Numbered from the stretch's first letter, positions 18,981 through 28,920 are shown. The stretch is 64,000 bases of DNA from Micromonospora violae (GCF_004217135.1 NZ_SHKK01000001.1:3720001-3784000); one strand, 5' to 3'. The notes: generated by a model from the letters alone, not told the origin. Translations and numbers: made by a program.

Positions 18981-20012
18981 TCACGACGACGACGGCGACG
19001 ATGCCGGCTCAGCGGCGGTGGCGTCCGGCGAGGTGGTGACGCTCGACGGCACCGGCTCGGTGGGCACCGGGTTGGACGGTTCGAGTGACGGGATCGTCAC
19101 GGCTGGTGCGGGTTCCGACGATTCGCCCACGGCGGACGACGGCGCCGGTGCGCTGATCGCTGGCGCGGGCCGCTCGCTCTGGGTCGGTGTCGGGCTCGGC
19201 CCGGTGTCGGCCGGCGGACGCACCACGTCGTGCTGCTCGGGCAGCGGCGGCGTGAAGACCGTGCGGTCCAGCCGGTACACCTCGGGGGCCGGGTCGACCG
19301 CTCGCACATCCGGTCGGGCCGCGACGCCGCGCAGCGCCACCGGCGTCGCCCGAACCACCGCCGCGTAGACGCAGGCACAGCCGGCGCGGTACGCGGCCGC
19401 CTCGGCGGCAGCCACCTCCGCGCCGCTGGCGTACTGCTCCCGCAGCTCCCGCTCGCCCACCCCGTCGCCGTCGACCGCCGCGGCCCTGGCCCGGTAGTCG
19501 GCGGCCTCGGTCTCCTTACGGGCCGCCACCTGCTCCATCCCGGCGACCACGTCGTCGGGCACCCGCAGCGCGGGAATCTTGACGATCTCGGTCTGCCGGC
19601 CGGGCAGCGGAACCCGCCCGAAGACGGTCGAGACCCCGACGCCGCCGAGCACCGTCGCCAGCCGCTGCGGTGGCAGGTACGCGTCGAGCGTGACCAGCGC
19701 GTACGTGCCACCCTCGGCGGCCGGGGCGGACGTGGGCAGCGCGGCCAGGTCGGCCGCGGCCGACCGCAGGTAGCCGGGGACCGAGTCACCCTCGGCGACA
19801 CCGACGCGGGTCACCTCGCCGACCGTCCGGTCACCGACCGGGGTGTCGTCGACGGCCCAGACGGCGGTGCCCAGCACCGCCGCTGCGGAGAGCACGGCGG
19901 CCCAGCTGAGCACACCGGACCGCCCCGACCGGTCGGCAAGCCGGGCCACGACCCGGGTCAGCGGCGGCAACAGCCGCTGGTCCAGCTGCCGCAGCAGGTT
20001 GCCGGCGCGCAC
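18981..20012 (-). CDS. single-pass membrane protein with extracellular coiled part
   Basis: A 343-residue protein of unknown function. A basic N-terminus (about 30 residues) precedes one hydrophobic segment at about 34-53 (VLSWAAVLSAAAVLGTAVWAV). The rest is probably outside: an alpha-rich region with GMEQVAARKETEAADYRARAAAV, a GCACVYAAVVRA segment with two close cysteines, and an 80-residue Pro/Ser/Thr-rich tail. The start is GTG at 20012 with GAGGGGA upstream. It lies 74 bp before the ParA-like gene and may work with it at the membrane. Confidence 0.65.
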   Translation of the reverse strand: MRAGNLLRQLDQRLLPPLTRVVARLADRSGRSGVLSWAAVLSAAAVLGTAVWAVDDTPVGDRTVGEVTRVGVAEGDSVPGYLRSAAADLAALPTSAPAAEGGTYALVTLDAYLPPQRLATVLGGVGVSTVFGRVPLPGRQTEIVKIPALRVPDDVVAGMEQVAARKETEAADYRARAAAVDGDGVGERELREQYASGAEVAAAEAAAYRAGCACVYAAVVRATPVALRGVAARPDVRAVDPAPEVYRLDRTVFTPPLPEQHDVVRPPADTGPSPTPTQSERPAPAISAPAPSSAVGESSEPAPAVTIPSLEPSNPVPTEPVPSSVTTSPDATAAEPASSPSSS

Positions 20013-20054
20013 GGGCGAGATCCCCTCTGTGGATCGGTGTCGGGTGGTCGCCGC

Positions 20055-20999
20055 TCAGTCACGCAGGATCTGGAGCGCACGGTCCAGGTCGTCAGGGTAG
20101 TCGCTGACGAACCGGACCTCGTCCCCCGTTCGGGGGTGCAAAAAGCTCAGTTCGCGGGCGTGCAGCCACTGTCGGGCCAGACCGAGACGGGCCGAGAGGG
20201 TGGGATCTGCGCCGTAGGTGAGGTCACCCACGCAGGGGTGCCGCAGGGTGGAGAAGTGCACCCGGATCTGGTGGGTCCGACCGGTCTCCAGCCGGACGTC
20301 GACCAGACTCGCCGCCGGGAACGCCTCCAGGGTGTCGTAGTGGGTGATGCTCGGCTTGCCGCCGGAGACCACCGCCCACCGGTAGTCGTGGGTGGGATGC
20401 CGGTCGATCGGCGCGTCGACGGTGCCCCGCAGCGGGTCCAGGTGACCCTGCACCACCGCGTGGTAGCCCTTGTCGACCTCGCGGTACTTGAAGGCCCGCT
20501 TCAACGCCGTGTAAGCCTGCTCGCTCTTGGCCACCACCATGATGCCGGTGGTACCCACGTCGAGCCGGTGCACCACGCCCTGCCGCTCGGCGGCGCCGCT
20601 GGTGGAGATGCGGTGCCCGATCGCGGCGAGCGCGCCGATCACCGTCGGCCCGGTCCACCCGGGGCTGGGGTGCGCGGCCACCCCCACCGGCTTGTCGACC
20701 ACCACGATGTCGTCGTCGGCGTAGACCACCCGCAGACCGGGCACCGCCTGCGGCACCACGGTCGGCGGCGCGACCGGGGCGGGCAGCGTGACATCCAGCC
20801 AGGAGCCGGCCTTGACCTTGTGCGAGTTGGGCCGGGCGGAGCCGTCGACCAGCGCGTCCCCGGCGTCGACCAGAGCCGCGGCGGCGGTGCGGGAGAGCCC
20901 GAACAGGCGGGACACGGCCTGGTCCAGACGCATGCCGTCGAGGCCGTCCGGGACCGGAAGGGAACGGTGGTCGCCGCCAGCGGCGAACGCGGAGGTCAT
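20055..20999 (-). CDS. rluD: RluA/RluD-family pseudouridine synthase
   Basis: A 314-residue enzyme expected to convert uridines of 23S rRNA to pseudouridine. An S4 RNA-binding domain is at residues about 20-70 and the catalytic domain has the nucleophile D147 in [12 protein letters not shown]. Other motifs are [16 protein letters not shown] and [11 protein letters not shown]. It overlaps lspA by 4 bp (ATGA), the order lspA-rluD being common in actinobacteria. The exact target uridines are not certain, so the symbol is by family resemblance. Confidence 0.9.
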   Translation of the reverse strand: MTSAFAAGGDHRSLPVPDGLDGMRLDQAVSRLFGLSRTAAAALVDAGDALVDGSARPNSHKVKAGSWLDVTLPAPVAPPTVVPQAVPGLRVVYADDDIVVVDKPVGVAAHPSPGWTGPTVIGALAAIGHRISTSGAAERQGVVHRLDVGTTGIMVVAKSEQAYTALKRAFKYREVDKGYHAVVQGHLDPLRGTVDAPIDRHPTHDYRWAVVSGGKPSITHYDTLEAFPAASLVDVRLETGRTHQIRVHFSTLRHPCVGDLTYGADPTLSARLGLARQWLHARELSFLHPRTGDEVRFVSDYPDDLDRALQILRD

Positions 21000-21610
21000 G
21001 CCCGCTCCCGCTGCTCGGCGCCCGGGGTGGCGTCCGTCGTGGCCGGGTCGCCGTCGCGCCCCGCCCGTCGGCCGTCACGCTGGCGGCCGGTCAACTCCAA
21101 CAGGACGGCCAGCAGCACGCCGCAGACCAGCGAACTGTCCGCCAGGTTGAACACCGGCCAGACCTGACCGTACGGGTCGAACAGGCTGATCATGTCGACC
21201 ACGTGCCCGTGGAAGGGGGATGGCGCCCGGAAGATCCGGTCGACAAGGTTGCCCAACGCTCCACCCAGCACCAGGCCGAGGGAGATCGCCCAGGGCAGCG
21301 AGCGCAGACGCAGGGCCATCCAGACGATCCAGCCGACCACACCGATGGTGATCAGCGGGAAGACCCAGGTGTGGTCCGAGCCGATGCTCCAGGCCGCGCC
21401 ACTGTTGCGGGTCAGGCTCAGGTAGACGAACCCACCGAGCAGCCGGACCGGTTCCCGGTCGGTCAGCGCGGCCAGCGCGAGGTGCTTGGTGACCAGGTCG
21501 GCCAGCAGGGCCACCAGGGCGACTCCGGCGAGAATCGCGACGGCCCGGGGCCGGCGGGTGCCGCCGCCCGGGTCGGTGCGGCCGGGTTCGGCGGACGGTG
21601 CTGCGGTCAT
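20996..21610 (-). CDS. lspA: lipoprotein signal peptidase (signal peptidase II)
   Basis: A 204-residue four-helix membrane aspartic protease that cleaves prolipoproteins after lipid attachment. The catalytic dyad is D124 ([11 protein letters not shown]) and D158 (FNLADSS), with NSGAAWS also typical. Extra hydrophilic tails at both ends (about 20 and 35 residues) are usual in actinobacteria. The start is ATG at 21610. Confidence 0.96.
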   Translation of the reverse strand: MTAAPSAEPGRTDPGGGTRRPRAVAILAGVALVALLADLVTKHLALAALTDREPVRLLGGFVYLSLTRNSGAAWSIGSDHTWVFPLITIGVVGWIVWMALRLRSLPWAISLGLVLGGALGNLVDRIFRAPSPFHGHVVDMISLFDPYGQVWPVFNLADSSLVCGVLLAVLLELTGRQRDGRRAGRDGDPATTDATPGAEQRERA

Positions 21611-21674
21611 GCGCTCCCCATCGACAGTCTCGGCGGTGATCGCTCACCGTCTCATCGCCGCCGGGGAACGGACC

Positions 21675-22094
21675 TCAGCGCCGCTCCTCCAGCTGCTTGC
21701 ACGTCACACACTGGGTGGCCGACGGGAAGGCGGCGAGGCGCTCGACCGGGATCGGGTTGCCGCACCGCTCGCACCAGCCGTAACCACCCTCGTCGAGGCG
21801 CTCCAGAGCGCGCTCCACCTGCGTGATCCGTTCCAGAATGCTGTTGGCGAGAGAGATCTCCTGCTCCCGCTCGAGCGTCTTGGTGCCCGTATCGGCCTGG
21901 TCGTCCCCGGCCGAGTCGGTCAGCCGATCGCGCTGCAGCTCGGTGATCTCACTCAGCGTCTGATCGTACTCGGCACGAAGCTCGTCCCGCCGCGCCGCCA
22001 GCGCCGCCCGGATCTTCTCGGTCTCCGCCGCGCTGCGGGTGGCCTTGGCCACCGGCTTGCGCCCGGCGGTCCTGGTGTCGGCTGGCTTCGCCAT
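21675..22094 (-). CDS. DksA/TraR-type zinc finger protein
   Basis: A 139-residue protein. It has a coiled-coil region (about residues 24-100) and a C4 zinc finger with C108, C111, C129 and C132 (WCERCG and CVTCK). DksA proteins enter the RNA polymerase secondary channel, but this actinobacterial branch lacks the E. coli DksA coiled-coil tip DxxDxA in recognisable form, so a DksA-like activity is not assured. It is upstream of lspA-rluD, a conserved order, and has its own promoter at 22221-22249. Confidence 0.85.
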   Translation of the reverse strand: MAKPADTRTAGRKPVAKATRSAAETEKIRAALAARRDELRAEYDQTLSEITELQRDRLTDSAGDDQADTGTKTLEREQEISLANSILERITQVERALERLDEGGYGWCERCGNPIPVERLAAFPSATQCVTCKQLEERR

Positions 22095-22220
22095 GGGTCG
22101 CTCCCTCGGCCGGGGAACCGCGCGGTCCGCGGCGCCTGGTCAGGGGGCGCCGACCAAGGCGTCCCCTATGTACGAAAAGGGGCGCGCGGCGACGATGGCC
22201 GCGCACTCCGGAGGTTGGCA

Positions 22221-22249
22221 AGAATACGGAACGTACAGGCGTCCGACAA
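22221..22249 (-). promoter_or_regulatory. promoter of the DksA-like gene
   Basis: TTGTCG (22249-22244), a 17-bp spacer and TATTCT (22226-22221) fit a vegetative sigma promoter. It predicts a leader of about 120 nt. The rest of the 225-bp gap shows no gene. Confidence 0.6.
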
Positions 22250-22319
22250 CGTGCCGCACCGTCGCACCGTCTAAGAGCCCCTAGCCCTACCTAACCGGGG
22301 CAAAGGGAACGCTAGCAGA

Positions 22320-23819
22320 TCAATCGACCGCCTCATCCCCGTACTCACCAAACCATCGGGCCAGCCGACCCCGCCGACTGACCGCGCGCAACCGCCGTTC
22401 CGCCGCGTCCCGCACCCCGGCGGTCGCCACGATCAACAGACTGTCGCCGGTCTTCAACCGGGTGTCCGGTGCGGGCACGAAACCCACCCCGTCGCGCAGC
22501 ACCAGGGTCACCGACGCGCCCACCGGGAGACGCAGCTCGTCGACGTGCACCCCGGCCAGTCGCGATCCGGGCGGCACCTCCACCTGGAGCAGGTCCGCCC
22601 GCATCCGCTCCAGCGGCGCGGTCTCCACGTGGATCTCCGCGGCCTCGGCCGGAGCGGTCACCCGCAACCGGCGGGCGAACGACCCCAGCGTCCCGGTCTG
22701 CACCAGCGTGAAGATCACCACCAGGACGAAGACCACGTCGAAGAGCCGTTCCGCGCCGGGCACCCGCTCGGAGAGCGGAATGGTGGCGAGCACGATCGGC
22801 ACCGCCCCGCGCAGCCCGGCCCAGGACAGGAACGCCTGTTCTCGAAGGCCGACACGGAACGGCAACGCCGAGACGGCCACCGACAGCGGTCGGGCCAGCA
22901 GCACCAGAGCCAGCCCGGCCACCAGCGCGGGCAGCACGGCCGAGCCCAGCCGGCCCGGCGAGGCCAGCAACCCGAGCAGCACGAACAGCCCGATCTGGGC
23001 GAGCCAGGCCAGCCCGTCCGCGAAGCCGAGGATCGCCTGCCGGTGCGAGAGCCGGGCGTTGCCGAGCAACACCCCGGCCACATAGACGGCGAGGAAACCC
23101 GAGGCGTGCAGGACCGTCCCGACGGCGTACGCCAGCACGGTGAAGCCCACCGCGGCGATCGGGTAGAGCCCGGCGGAGGGCAGCGCCGCCCGGCGCAATG
23201 CCCAACTGCCCGCCACCCCCACGCCCACGCCCACCGCCGCGCCGACGCCCAGCTCGTAGCAGACCAGCGCGGCCTCGTACCACCACGGATGCGAGAAGCC
23301 CCGGTGGGACAACAGCACCACCAGTAGCACCACCGGGGCGTCGTTCATCCCCGACTCGGCCTCCAACGTCGCGACCAGCCGGGGCGGCAACCGCAGCCGA
23401 CGCAGGGTGGCGAAGACGGCCGCCGCGTCGGTCGACGAGAGCACCGCGCCGTAGAGCAGCGCCAACCGCCAGTCCAGCCCGAGCAGCAGGTGCACGGCGA
23501 CGCCGACCACCACGATGCTGACGATCACCCCGATCGTGGAGAGGGCGGAGGCCAGCCCGAGAACCGGGCGCAGCGTGGTCCACCGGGCGGTGAGGCCGCC
23601 CTCCGCGATGATCACGATCAGCGCGCAGAAGCCGAGGGTACGGGTCAGCTCGACGTCGTCGAAACGGATGCCCAACCCGCCCTCGCCGATCGCCACACCC
23701 AACGCCAGGTACACCAGGAGGCTGGGCACGCCGAGGCGGGTGGAGAGTCGCACCGCGCCGATCGCGACCAGCAGCACGGCCGCACCGAGCAGCAGCGCGA
23801 GGTCCAACCCGGGCGTCAC
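22320..23819 (-). CDS. CPA1-type cation (K+ or Na+)/proton antiporter with TrkA-C domain
   Basis: A 499-residue protein with about 12 membrane segments across residues 1-390, resembling NhaP2/KefB-type antiporters. SSTDAAAVFATL and ESGMNDAP carry the conserved acidic residues of the CPA1 ion site. Residues about 405-480 form a cytoplasmic TrkA-C-like regulatory domain (LLQVEVPPGSRLAGVHVDELRLP). The ion is more likely potassium because of the NhaP2-like layout, but this is inference. The start is GTG at 23819. Confidence 0.87.
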   Translation of the reverse strand: MTPGLDLALLLGAAVLLVAIGAVRLSTRLGVPSLLVYLALGVAIGEGGLGIRFDDVELTRTLGFCALIVIIAEGGLTARWTTLRPVLGLASALSTIGVIVSIVVVGVAVHLLLGLDWRLALLYGAVLSSTDAAAVFATLRRLRLPPRLVATLEAESGMNDAPVVLLVVLLSHRGFSHPWWYEAALVCYELGVGAAVGVGVGVAGSWALRRAALPSAGLYPIAAVGFTVLAYAVGTVLHASGFLAVYVAGVLLGNARLSHRQAILGFADGLAWLAQIGLFVLLGLLASPGRLGSAVLPALVAGLALVLLARPLSVAVSALPFRVGLREQAFLSWAGLRGAVPIVLATIPLSERVPGAERLFDVVFVLVVIFTLVQTGTLGSFARRLRVTAPAEAAEIHVETAPLERMRADLLQVEVPPGSRLAGVHVDELRLPVGASVTLVLRDGVGFVPAPDTRLKTGDSLLIVATAGVRDAAERRLRAVSRRGRLARWFGEYGDEAVD

Positions 23820-23841
23820 GGTTGCCTTGCCTGAGCTGTCC

Positions 23842-24147
23842 TCACGTGGTGGATCCGTCGCGCAGGCGGCGCAGCACCTCGGACACCTCCGGGGCGGGCC
23901 GCTCGACGAGGAAGAGCTTGTCCCGGCTGGCCGCGCCGGTACGCAGCGACACCGCGGCCGGTCGGACCCCCAACGCGCCGGCCAGTGCCCGGCGGGCCGC
24001 CTCGGTGGCCCGACCGTCGACAGCCGGGGCGTGGACCGCGATCACGAGGGCGGGACCGTGCGGACCGTCGAAGCGGCCACCCACCCGCTCCCGGGAAGCG
24101 CCGGGCTTCACCCGCACCGCCACGGTGAGCGTGTCCTGCGCGGGCAC
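23842..24147 (-). CDS. DUF167 (YggU-like) protein
   Basis: A 101-residue small alpha/beta protein. TLTVAVRVKPGASRERVGG at the N-terminus and the VDGRATEAARRALAGALGV and SLRTGAASRDKLFLVE segments are the DUF167 hallmarks. Function is unknown in all members. GTG at 24147 is chosen because conservation starts there, although the open frame is much longer upstream as an antisense artefact. It is 10 bp downstream of the preceding gene. Confidence 0.85.
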   Translation of the reverse strand: MPAQDTLTVAVRVKPGASRERVGGRFDGPHGPALVIAVHAPAVDGRATEAARRALAGALGVRPAAVSLRTGAASRDKLFLVERPAPEVSEVLRRLRDGSTT

Positions 24148-24157
24148 CGACGTCGCT

Positions 24158-24895
24158 TCAGATCGGCCGGACGTCGGCGAGCAGAGCGGTCGCCGGCGCG
24201 CAGCGCGCGCACGGAGTGAAGCCGAGCTCCACGGCCTCGGCGACCGGCAGCGTCTCAGGCTGCCAGCCCACCAGGTGAGGGCAGCTGTCGAGGTGGTAGC
24301 GGGGGCGGCCGTCCACGACCTCGACAGCGTCGGGCAGTCGCGCCACCCGGGCCGCCTCGGCGGCCGTGATCTGCTGTGCGGCCGGCTCATCGTCCACCGG
24401 GGACGACCCGTCGAACACGTCGTCGGTCGACGTCGCGCTCGGCGACGCCGGGCTGACGGGCCGGGCCCGCGAGGACGGCTCATCGGCCGCGCGCACGGAC
24501 GGCGACGCGTGATCGAACGGTGTGGCCCCGTCGACCGGCGACACCTGGTCGACCGGCGGCGCGGGTGGTTGCCGCCACCCGGCGCCGCCGGTACCAAATG
24601 TCGTGGGCACGTGCTGGACCGGCACCTCCGGCTCGACCAGCGGCGGCCCGTACGCGACACCCGGCGTGGCCTGGCTGGCCGTGCGGGGTGCCGCCTCGGG
24701 GTGCCGCCGGTCGGGCCGGCCGGGATCCGCCATGGCGCGAGCGGCGGCTGCCTGGCGGGCGCCCACCACCAACGCCACGGCGGCCAGCAGACTGGCTGCG
24801 ATGGAGATGACCAACAAGAAGCTGGAGCCACCGGCCAGGCCGAGCACCAGTAGCACCACCGCGACGAGGATGAGCAGCAAGCTTGCGACTATCAC
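24158..24895 (-). CDS. membrane-anchored protein with Cys/His C-terminal motif
   Basis: A 245-residue protein with two hydrophobic helices (about residues 1-20 and 25-45), a long disordered Pro/Ser/Asp-rich linker, and a conserved-looking C-terminal module. The module has Y-H-L-D-S-C-P-H-L near residue 206 and G-F-T-P-C-A-R-C near 231. The pattern H-x3-C-x(n)-G-x-x-P-C-x-x-C resembles the metal-binding Ada-like or nuclease-tail motifs found at the ends of many bacterial proteins. A zinc-binding cytoplasmic module tethered to the membrane is likely; the role is unknown. Confidence 0.65.
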   Translation of the reverse strand: MIVASLLLILVAVVLLVLGLAGGSSFLLVISIAASLLAAVALVVGARQAAAARAMADPGRPDRRHPEAAPRTASQATPGVAYGPPLVEPEVPVQHVPTTFGTGGAGWRQPPAPPVDQVSPVDGATPFDHASPSVRAADEPSSRARPVSPASPSATSTDDVFDGSSPVDDEPAAQQITAAEAARVARLPDAVEVVDGRPRYHLDSCPHLVGWQPETLPVAEAVELGFTPCARCAPATALLADVRPI

Positions 24896-24975
24896 GGCTC
24901 ACCCCCGCCGCGTCGAACCGTCCAGGCGGGGCCGGCGACCGTCAGCATTGGCGGACAGCGATCGCCGGCCGGTGC

Positions 24976-25785
24976 TCAGCGTCCGGCTTCGAGAGCGCCG
25001 GAGCGCCCGCCGCCGCCGTACGAACCGGCGAGACCCGCCGCGGCAAGCCCGTTGCCGCCCGCGACCCGACCGGCTTCGGAGCGGGTCATCTCGGCCTCCA
25101 GGCCCTGGCCACGACCATCGAGGTCGCGCAGCTGGCTCTCCAGGTAGGCCTTGAGCCGGGTGCGGTACTCGCGCTCGAACTGCTTGAGCTCCTCGATGTG
25201 CTTCTGCAGCGCCGTACGCTTGGCGTCCAGGCCGCCCATGGCCTCCTGGTGCCGCTGGCGGGCGTCCCGCTCCAGGGCGTCGGCCTTCGCGCGCGCCTCC
25301 CGGGTCACCTCCTCGGCCTTGCTCCGCGCCTCGGACAGCAGCTGGTCGGCCTCGCGGCGGGCGTCGGACACGTGGTCGTCGGCGGTGCGCTGGGCCATCA
25401 TCAGCACCCGCAGGGCCTGCTGCTCACCGTCACCGGTGACGCCGCCGGCCGGGCCGCCGGTCGCGCGGACCTGCTCCAGCTCGGCCTGCATCGCGCGGGC
25501 GGCCTGCTCGGCCGCCGACTTGTCGCGCTGCACCCGGTCCAGTTGGGCCTTGACGTCGTTGAGCTCCGCCGCCAGTCGGGCGTCGCCGCCGGGGCCCGCG
25601 GGGGCACCGCCACGGCCGCCGCGCTCCACCTGGGCGCGCAGCTCGTTGTTCTCCTCGATGAGACGGGCGAGCTCGCGCTCGACCTCATCCAGGAAGGCGT
25701 CGACCTCCTCCTCGTCATACCCCCGCTTGCCGATCGGCGGCTTTTTGAAGGCGACGTTGTGGACGTCGGCCGGGGTCAGCGGCAT
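24976..25785 (-). CDS. divIVA: DivIVA/Wag31 polar growth scaffold
   Basis: A 269-residue coiled-coil protein that marks negatively curved membrane at the poles and directs apical growth. The N-terminal membrane-binding domain is clear: [35 protein letters not shown] (residues 2-36). A Gly/Pro linker (about 57-70) and a second coiled coil from about 75 to 225 follow, ending in a Gly-rich tail. ATG at 25785 has GGAG upstream. It ends the division cluster in the order ftsZ-yggS-sepF-yggT-divIVA. Confidence 0.95.
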   Translation of the reverse strand: MPLTPADVHNVAFKKPPIGKRGYDEEEVDAFLDEVERELARLIEENNELRAQVERGGRGGAPAGPGGDARLAAELNDVKAQLDRVQRDKSAAEQAARAMQAELEQVRATGGPAGGVTGDGEQQALRVLMMAQRTADDHVSDARREADQLLSEARSKAEEVTREARAKADALERDARQRHQEAMGGLDAKRTALQKHIEELKQFEREYRTRLKAYLESQLRDLDGRGQGLEAEMTRSEAGRVAGGNGLAAAGLAGSYGGGGRSGALEAGR

Positions 25786-25829
25786 CGAAACTCCTCGGGT
25801 CAGTTGCGGCCGCGAAAGCGCGTCGGTCA

Positions 25830-26135
25830 TCAGGCAGATGCCCTGATCGACGGCCCTAACACGAACTCCATCAGCACGAACAGGATAACCAGGAGCACAA
25901 GGGAGGCCAGGTCGATGCTCACGGTACCAATTCGCAGCGGAGGGATCACACGCCTCAACGCGTTGAGAGGGGGATCAGTGACGCTCCACACGGATTCCAA
26001 TCCTGCCGATGCACCACGCCCCGGTTGCCAGCGACGGCCGTACTGCAGGACGGCGCTCAACACGAACCGGGACAGAAGAAGGAGCAGGAAGACATAAAGG
26101 ATCAGGTACAGCACTTGCAGTAAGATCGACAACAC
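25830..26135 (-). CDS. YggT family membrane protein (YlmG-like)
   Basis: A 101-residue protein with two hydrophobic regions (about 1-29 and 72-95) separated by a [40 protein letters not shown] loop with the conserved DPPL...R..IPP pattern. The homologue next to sepF is implicated in division or membrane organisation, but its activity is undefined. The start is GTG at 26135. Codon 5 is TTA, very rare in this genome type. Confidence 0.88.
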   Translation of the reverse strand: MLSILLQVLYLILYVFLLLLLSRFVLSAVLQYGRRWQPGRGASAGLESVWSVTDPPLNALRRVIPPLRIGTVSIDLASLVLLVILFVLMEFVLGPSIRASA

Positions 26136-26166
26136 GGTCAGCGACGTCCCTCGGGTCGGGCGGGAA

Positions 26167-26859
26167 TCAACTCAAGCTGAAAAAGCCGCCCTCAGCGATC
26201 TTGGCTTTGTCCTCAGCGGTGACCTGGACGTTAGCCGGTGAGAGCAGGAACACCCGATTGGTCACGCGCTCGATCGTACCGCGAAGGCCGAACGCCAGCC
26301 CGGCGGCGAAGTCAACCAGACGGCGGGCATCGGCCTCATCCATCTCGGTGAGATTGATGATCACCGGAACCCCGTCGCGGAAGTGCTCACCGATGGTGCG
26401 CGCCTCCCGGTAGGTGGTGGGGTGCAACGTGGTGATCTGGTAACGCTGCTCCTCCTCGGGCAGGGCCCGCTCACGCGCCGTGACCTGCGGCGCGAGGGCC
26501 AGGTTGTCCCGAGTGTGGTAGGTCAGCGCACCGGAGGTCTCGCCCGCGGACGACCGGGTGATCGACCGTACGCTGGACCGCTCGATCCGTTCCGGACGCT
26601 CACCGTCACCGCGCTCGGACTCGCTCAACCGCCCGCTCGGCCGCTCGGAGAGTCGACCCCGCCCGCTGTCGCGCGGCCGGGGAGCCGGCGGCTCCTCGGT
26701 GTCGTCCTCGTCGTCGTCGGCGAACTCCTCGGCGTACCGGCTCTGCCGGTACCGCGAGTCGCGGTAGCCACCCTTGTCGTAGCCACCGTCGTCGTAGGCC
26801 CGCTCGTCGTCTTCTTCGACCAGACCGAGCCAGACCCCCGCCTTGCGCAGTGCACCCAT
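26167..26859 (-). CDS. sepF: SepF cell division protein
   Basis: A 230-residue FtsZ membrane anchor for organisms lacking FtsA. The N-terminal amphipathic helix is [18 protein letters not shown] long Tyr/Arg/Asp-rich linker follows, and the C-terminal SepF domain has [43 protein letters not shown] at 26859 is chosen as the conserved SepF start. It is part of the ftsZ-yggS-sepF-yggT-divIVA group. The 192-bp upstream gap contains an AT-rich patch (27013-27040) that could hold a separate promoter. Confidence 0.94.
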   Translation of the reverse strand: MGALRKAGVWLGLVEEDDERAYDDGGYDKGGYRDSRYRQSRYAEEFADDDEDDTEEPPAPRPRDSGRGRLSERPSGRLSESERGDGERPERIERSSVRSITRSSAGETSGALTYHTRDNLALAPQVTARERALPEEEQRYQITTLHPTTYREARTIGEHFRDGVPVIINLTEMDEADARRLVDFAAGLAFGLRGTIERVTNRVFLLSPANVQVTAEDKAKIAEGGFFSLS

Positions 26860-27051
26860 CCCCGCGCCCTTCCGTCCGCCGTGCGGCACGCGCCCCCGTG
26901 CCATGTCGCCCGTCGCGAGTGGACAACCATGCCCATCGGACCGGAACGGCAATCCCCCGGCACGCGATTCGCGTCGCGCGCCACGACCCCCGGCTAGGAG
27001 ACGCCCGCCCCTGAAACAACACTGATGTAATTTGCTTGTCTCGCGGTCAGG

Positions 27052-27795
27052 CTACCGCAGCGTGGGACGCATTCCGAGCAACGCGCTACCGACGCGGACA
27101 TGTGTCGCGCCGTAATGGATCGCGATGTCGAAATCTCCGCTCATGCCGGCGGACAGCGCGGTGGCTCCCGGATGGACAGCCCGAAACGCGTCGGCAACCT
27201 CCGCGAGTCGGGCGAACGCCCGGGCCGGCTCCCAGCCCAGCGGAGCGACCGCCATGAGACCGACCAGGCGCAGCCCTGGCGCGTCGGCCACCGCCTCGGC
27301 CACCGGCTCCAGACCGGCGTCCGGATCCGCCGAGTCGGGCAGTGCTCCGCCCCGGGCCGCGTCGCCGTCGATGCTCACCTGGATCAGGGCGTCGAGCGGC
27401 GCCTGCCTCTCGGCCGTCGCGGTGGCCAACGCCCGGGCCAGCCGGACACTGTCGACCGAGTGCACCACGTCGGCGTAGCGGACCACCGAGCGGGCCTTGT
27501 TGCGCTGCAACTGGCCGATGAAGTGCCAGCGCGGACGCACCCCGGCGGCGGCCACCTCGGCGGCCTTGCCGGCCGCCTCCTGGTCGCGGTTCTCCCCCAT
27601 GTCGGTGACTCCGAGCTCGGCCAGCGCAATCACGTCGCTGGCCGGGTACGTCTTCGTCACCGCGATCATCGTGACCTCGGCGCGGTCCCGGCCGGCCTGC
27701 GCGCAGGCGTCATCGACTCGGGACCGAACCTGCGCCAGACCGGCCGCGAGTTCGGCGCGCCGATCCGGTCGTACCGTGGCTGAGCTGTCGGTCAT
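27052..27795 (-). CDS. yggS: YggS family PLP homeostasis protein
   Basis: A 247-residue PLP-binding TIM-barrel protein that buffers pyridoxal phosphate and amino acid pools without known catalytic reaction. The PLP lysine is K48 in MIAVTKTYPA. WHFIGQLQRNKAR and the C-terminal SAGMSGDFDIAIHYGATHVRVGSALLG supply phosphate contacts. It starts 9 bp after the ftsZ stop. In many actinobacteria pgeF/ylmD sits between ftsZ and this gene, and here it is absent. Confidence 0.92.
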   Translation of the reverse strand: MTDSSATVRPDRRAELAAGLAQVRSRVDDACAQAGRDRAEVTMIAVTKTYPASDVIALAELGVTDMGENRDQEAAGKAAEVAAAGVRPRWHFIGQLQRNKARSVVRYADVVHSVDSVRLARALATATAERQAPLDALIQVSIDGDAARGGALPDSADPDAGLEPVAEAVADAPGLRLVGLMAVAPLGWEPARAFARLAEVADAFRAVHPGATALSAGMSGDFDIAIHYGATHVRVGSALLGMRPTLR

Positions 27796-27804
27796 CGGCG
27801 GTGC

Positions 27805-28920
27805 TCAGGACCCGTTCTTGAGGAAGTCGGGAACGTCCACGTCGTCGAAGAGCACGCGACGCGGCGACTGGGCCGGAGCCGGGTTGGTGGCCGGCGGCGG
27901 CACCGGAGTGCTCTGCGGTGCCGGCTGGTTGGTGTTGGTCTTGCGGGTCGGCTCGGCCGCCTTGTACGCGGGCGTGCCGCCGTCGAAGCCGGCCGCGATG
28001 ACCGTCACCCGCACCTCGTCACCGAGCGCGTCGTCGATGACCGCGCCGAAGATGATGTTCGCGTCCGGGTGGGCCGCGTCGGTGACCAGCTGGGCGGCGT
28101 CGTTGATCTCGAACAGGCCCAGGTCGGAACCGCCGGCGATGGAGAGCAGCACGCCCCGCGCGCCGTCCATGCTCTGCTCCAGCAGCGGGCTGGAGATGGC
28201 CGCCTCGGCGGCCTCGACCGCGCGGTTCTCGCCGCGGGCGCTGCCGATGCCCATCAACGCGCTGCCGGCGCCGCTCATCACGCTCTTGACGTCGGCGAAG
28301 TCCAGGTTGATCAGACCCGGGGTGGTGATCAGGTCGGTGATGCCCTGCACACCCGAGAGCAGCACCTGGTCGGCCGTGCGGAACGCGTCCATCATGCTGA
28401 TGTTGCGGTCGCCCAGGGCCAGCAGCCGGTCGTTCGGGATCACGATCAGCGTGTCGCACTGGTTGCGGAGTTCGTCTATCCCCGACTCGGCCTGCACCTG
28501 ACGGCGCTTGCCCTCGAAGGAGAACGGCCGCGTCACCACGCCGATGGTCAGCGCGCCGAGCTTGCGGGCGATGTTGGCGACCACGGGCGCGCCGCCGGTG
28601 CCGGTGCCGCCGCCCTCGCCGCAGGTCACGAAGACCATGTCGGCGCCCTTGAGTACCTCCTCGATCTCGTCGCGGTGGTCCTCGGCGGCGTTCTTCCCGA
28701 CGTCCGGGTTGGCCCCGGCCCCCAGGCCACGGGTCAGCTCCCGACCGACGTCGAGCTTGACGTCGGCGTCGCTCATCAGCAGCGCCTGGGCATCGGTGTT
28801 GATCGCGATGAACTCGACGCCCTTGAGCCCAACCTCGATCATCCGGTTGACGGCGTTGACGCCGCCACCCCCGATGCCGACGACCTTGATGACCGCCAGG
28901 TAGTTGTGCGGAGGTGTCAT
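27805..28920 (-). CDS. ftsZ: cell division GTPase FtsZ
   Basis: A 371-residue tubulin-like GTPase forming the Z ring. [10 protein letters not shown] (residues 101-110) is the GTP-binding signature. The catalytic T7 loop NLDFADVK (about 205-212) is intact. The C-terminal tail ends [13 protein letters not shown], the conserved peptide used to bind SepF. A Pro/Asn-rich linker occupies about 315-350. ATG at 28920 follows AAGGA. It has its own promoter (29027-29055) within the 245-bp gap after ftsQ, so ftsZ can be expressed separately from the mur genes. Confidence 0.97.
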   Translation of the reverse strand: MTPPHNYLAVIKVVGIGGGGVNAVNRMIEVGLKGVEFIAINTDAQALLMSDADVKLDVGRELTRGLGAGANPDVGKNAAEDHRDEIEEVLKGADMVFVTCGEGGGTGTGGAPVVANIARKLGALTIGVVTRPFSFEGKRRQVQAESGIDELRNQCDTLIVIPNDRLLALGDRNISMMDAFRTADQVLLSGVQGITDLITTPGLINLDFADVKSVMSGAGSALMGIGSARGENRAVEAAEAAISSPLLEQSMDGARGVLLSIAGGSDLGLFEINDAAQLVTDAAHPDANIIFGAVIDDALGDEVRVTVIAAGFDGGTPAYKAAEPTRKTNTNQPAPQSTPVPPPATNPAPAQSPRRVLFDDVDVPDFLKNGS

